DNA of 64,000 nucleotides from Flammeovirga agarivorans (lineage in GTDB: Bacteria; Bacteroidota; Bacteroidia; Cytophagales; Flammeovirgaceae): positions 496,001-560,000 of the forward strand of contig NZ_JABAIL010000001.1 in NCBI RefSeq assembly GCF_012641475.1, read 5' to 3'. Under the pieces are notes generated by a model. The model was not told where the DNA came from. It was given only the letters and a program-made list of their open reading frames with translations, and did no database searches. Positions 63,963 to 64,000 of this stretch are shown one piece after another; within the stretch, counting starts at the first letter, position 1, and the number at the start of each line of letters is the position of its first letter. Position numbers and translations under genes: made by a program.

Positions 63963-64000
63963 GGCGAACGATGGGATTCGAACCCACGGCCCCCGGAACC
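63963..64000 (-). tRNA. 3' half of a tRNA, probably tRNA-His(GUG)
   Basis: On the minus strand the T arm GTGGG-TTCGAAT-CCCAT and acceptor 3' strand CGTTCGC are clear, with discriminator C73, the hallmark of histidine tRNA. The window ends within the anticodon loop (GGT TCCGG visible), which fits a GTG anticodon but does not show it. CCA is not encoded (CAA follows). Confidence 0.75.

Overview
The window looks like chromosomal DNA from a member of the Bacteroidota. It is AT-rich, has Bacteroidota-type promoters (-7 TAnnTTTG, -33 TTG), and encodes gliding and type IX secretion parts (GldH, PorZ, proteins with C-terminal sorting domains), many lipoproteins, and a RicT/PSP1-gldH pair. The DUF3098-uppP-truB-ribF cluster is also typical. 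A marine Cytophagales relative such as Flammeovirga is my guess from general gene style, not something the sequence proves. No phage, insertion sequence, integron or CRISPR array was seen.

Layout. 1-4.4 kb: surface proteins (a leucine-rich/lamin-tail lipoprotein and a secreted protein) and radC. 4.4-6.2 kb: a small secreted protein followed by about 1 kb without a full gene. That stretch holds a second, nearly gene-less copy of the same transcription unit and an array of ATAAGTGTA boxes. 6.2-9.4 kb: ctlX-type amidinohydrolase, a polysaccharide-polymerase-like membrane protein, metF. 9.6-13.1 kb: a KDO (LPS sugar) operon. 13.2-16.8 kb: a large secreted subtilisin. 17.2-19.3 kb: Nramp importer plus CDF exporter. 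19.3-26.7 kb: RecE-like nuclease, kinase-like protein, gldH, ricT-like gene, coaD cluster, peptidyl-prolyl isomerase, VanZ. 26.7-32.7 kb: class II ribonucleotide reductase and a propeller/SpoIIE signalling protein. 32.8-35.7 kb: rsgA, waaA, ECF sigma. 35.9-41.3 kb: phospholipase-C-like protein, NFACT (RqcH-like), and DUF3098-uppP-truB-ribF. 41.3-46.4 kb: hydrolase, dinB, a PduO-like protein, small lipoproteins. 46.5-51.6 kb: porZ, secreted GH13 amylase, GIN-domain lipoprotein. 51.7-56.2 kb: three AraC paralogues around a Nudix CoA pyrophosphatase. 56.3-64 kb: SDR-like protein, hemN, PhzF, DM13 lipoprotein, feoAB, hydrolase, and the 3' half of a tRNA (probably His).

Most notable: the KDO operon has kdsB, kdsA and a kdsC-like phosphatase, but where KdsD (arabinose-5-phosphate isomerase: SIS domain plus a CBS pair) would be expected there is a transaldolase/fructose-6-phosphate-aldolase domain fused to a KdsD-like CBS pair. 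An aldolase of this stereochemistry could make D-arabinose-5-phosphate from glycolaldehyde and glyceraldehyde-3-phosphate, so this may be an undescribed entry into KDO synthesis. Second is the 4.4-6.1 kb region: two copies of a promoter, operator and terminator at identical spacing, one driving a secreted protein and one driving only about 175 nt of RNA, inside an operator array.

Metabolic tone: O2-independent HemN, B12-dependent NrdJ and FeoAB suit an organism that meets low oxygen. Secreted protease and amylase, gliding and T9SS genes suit a surface-living degrader of polymers.
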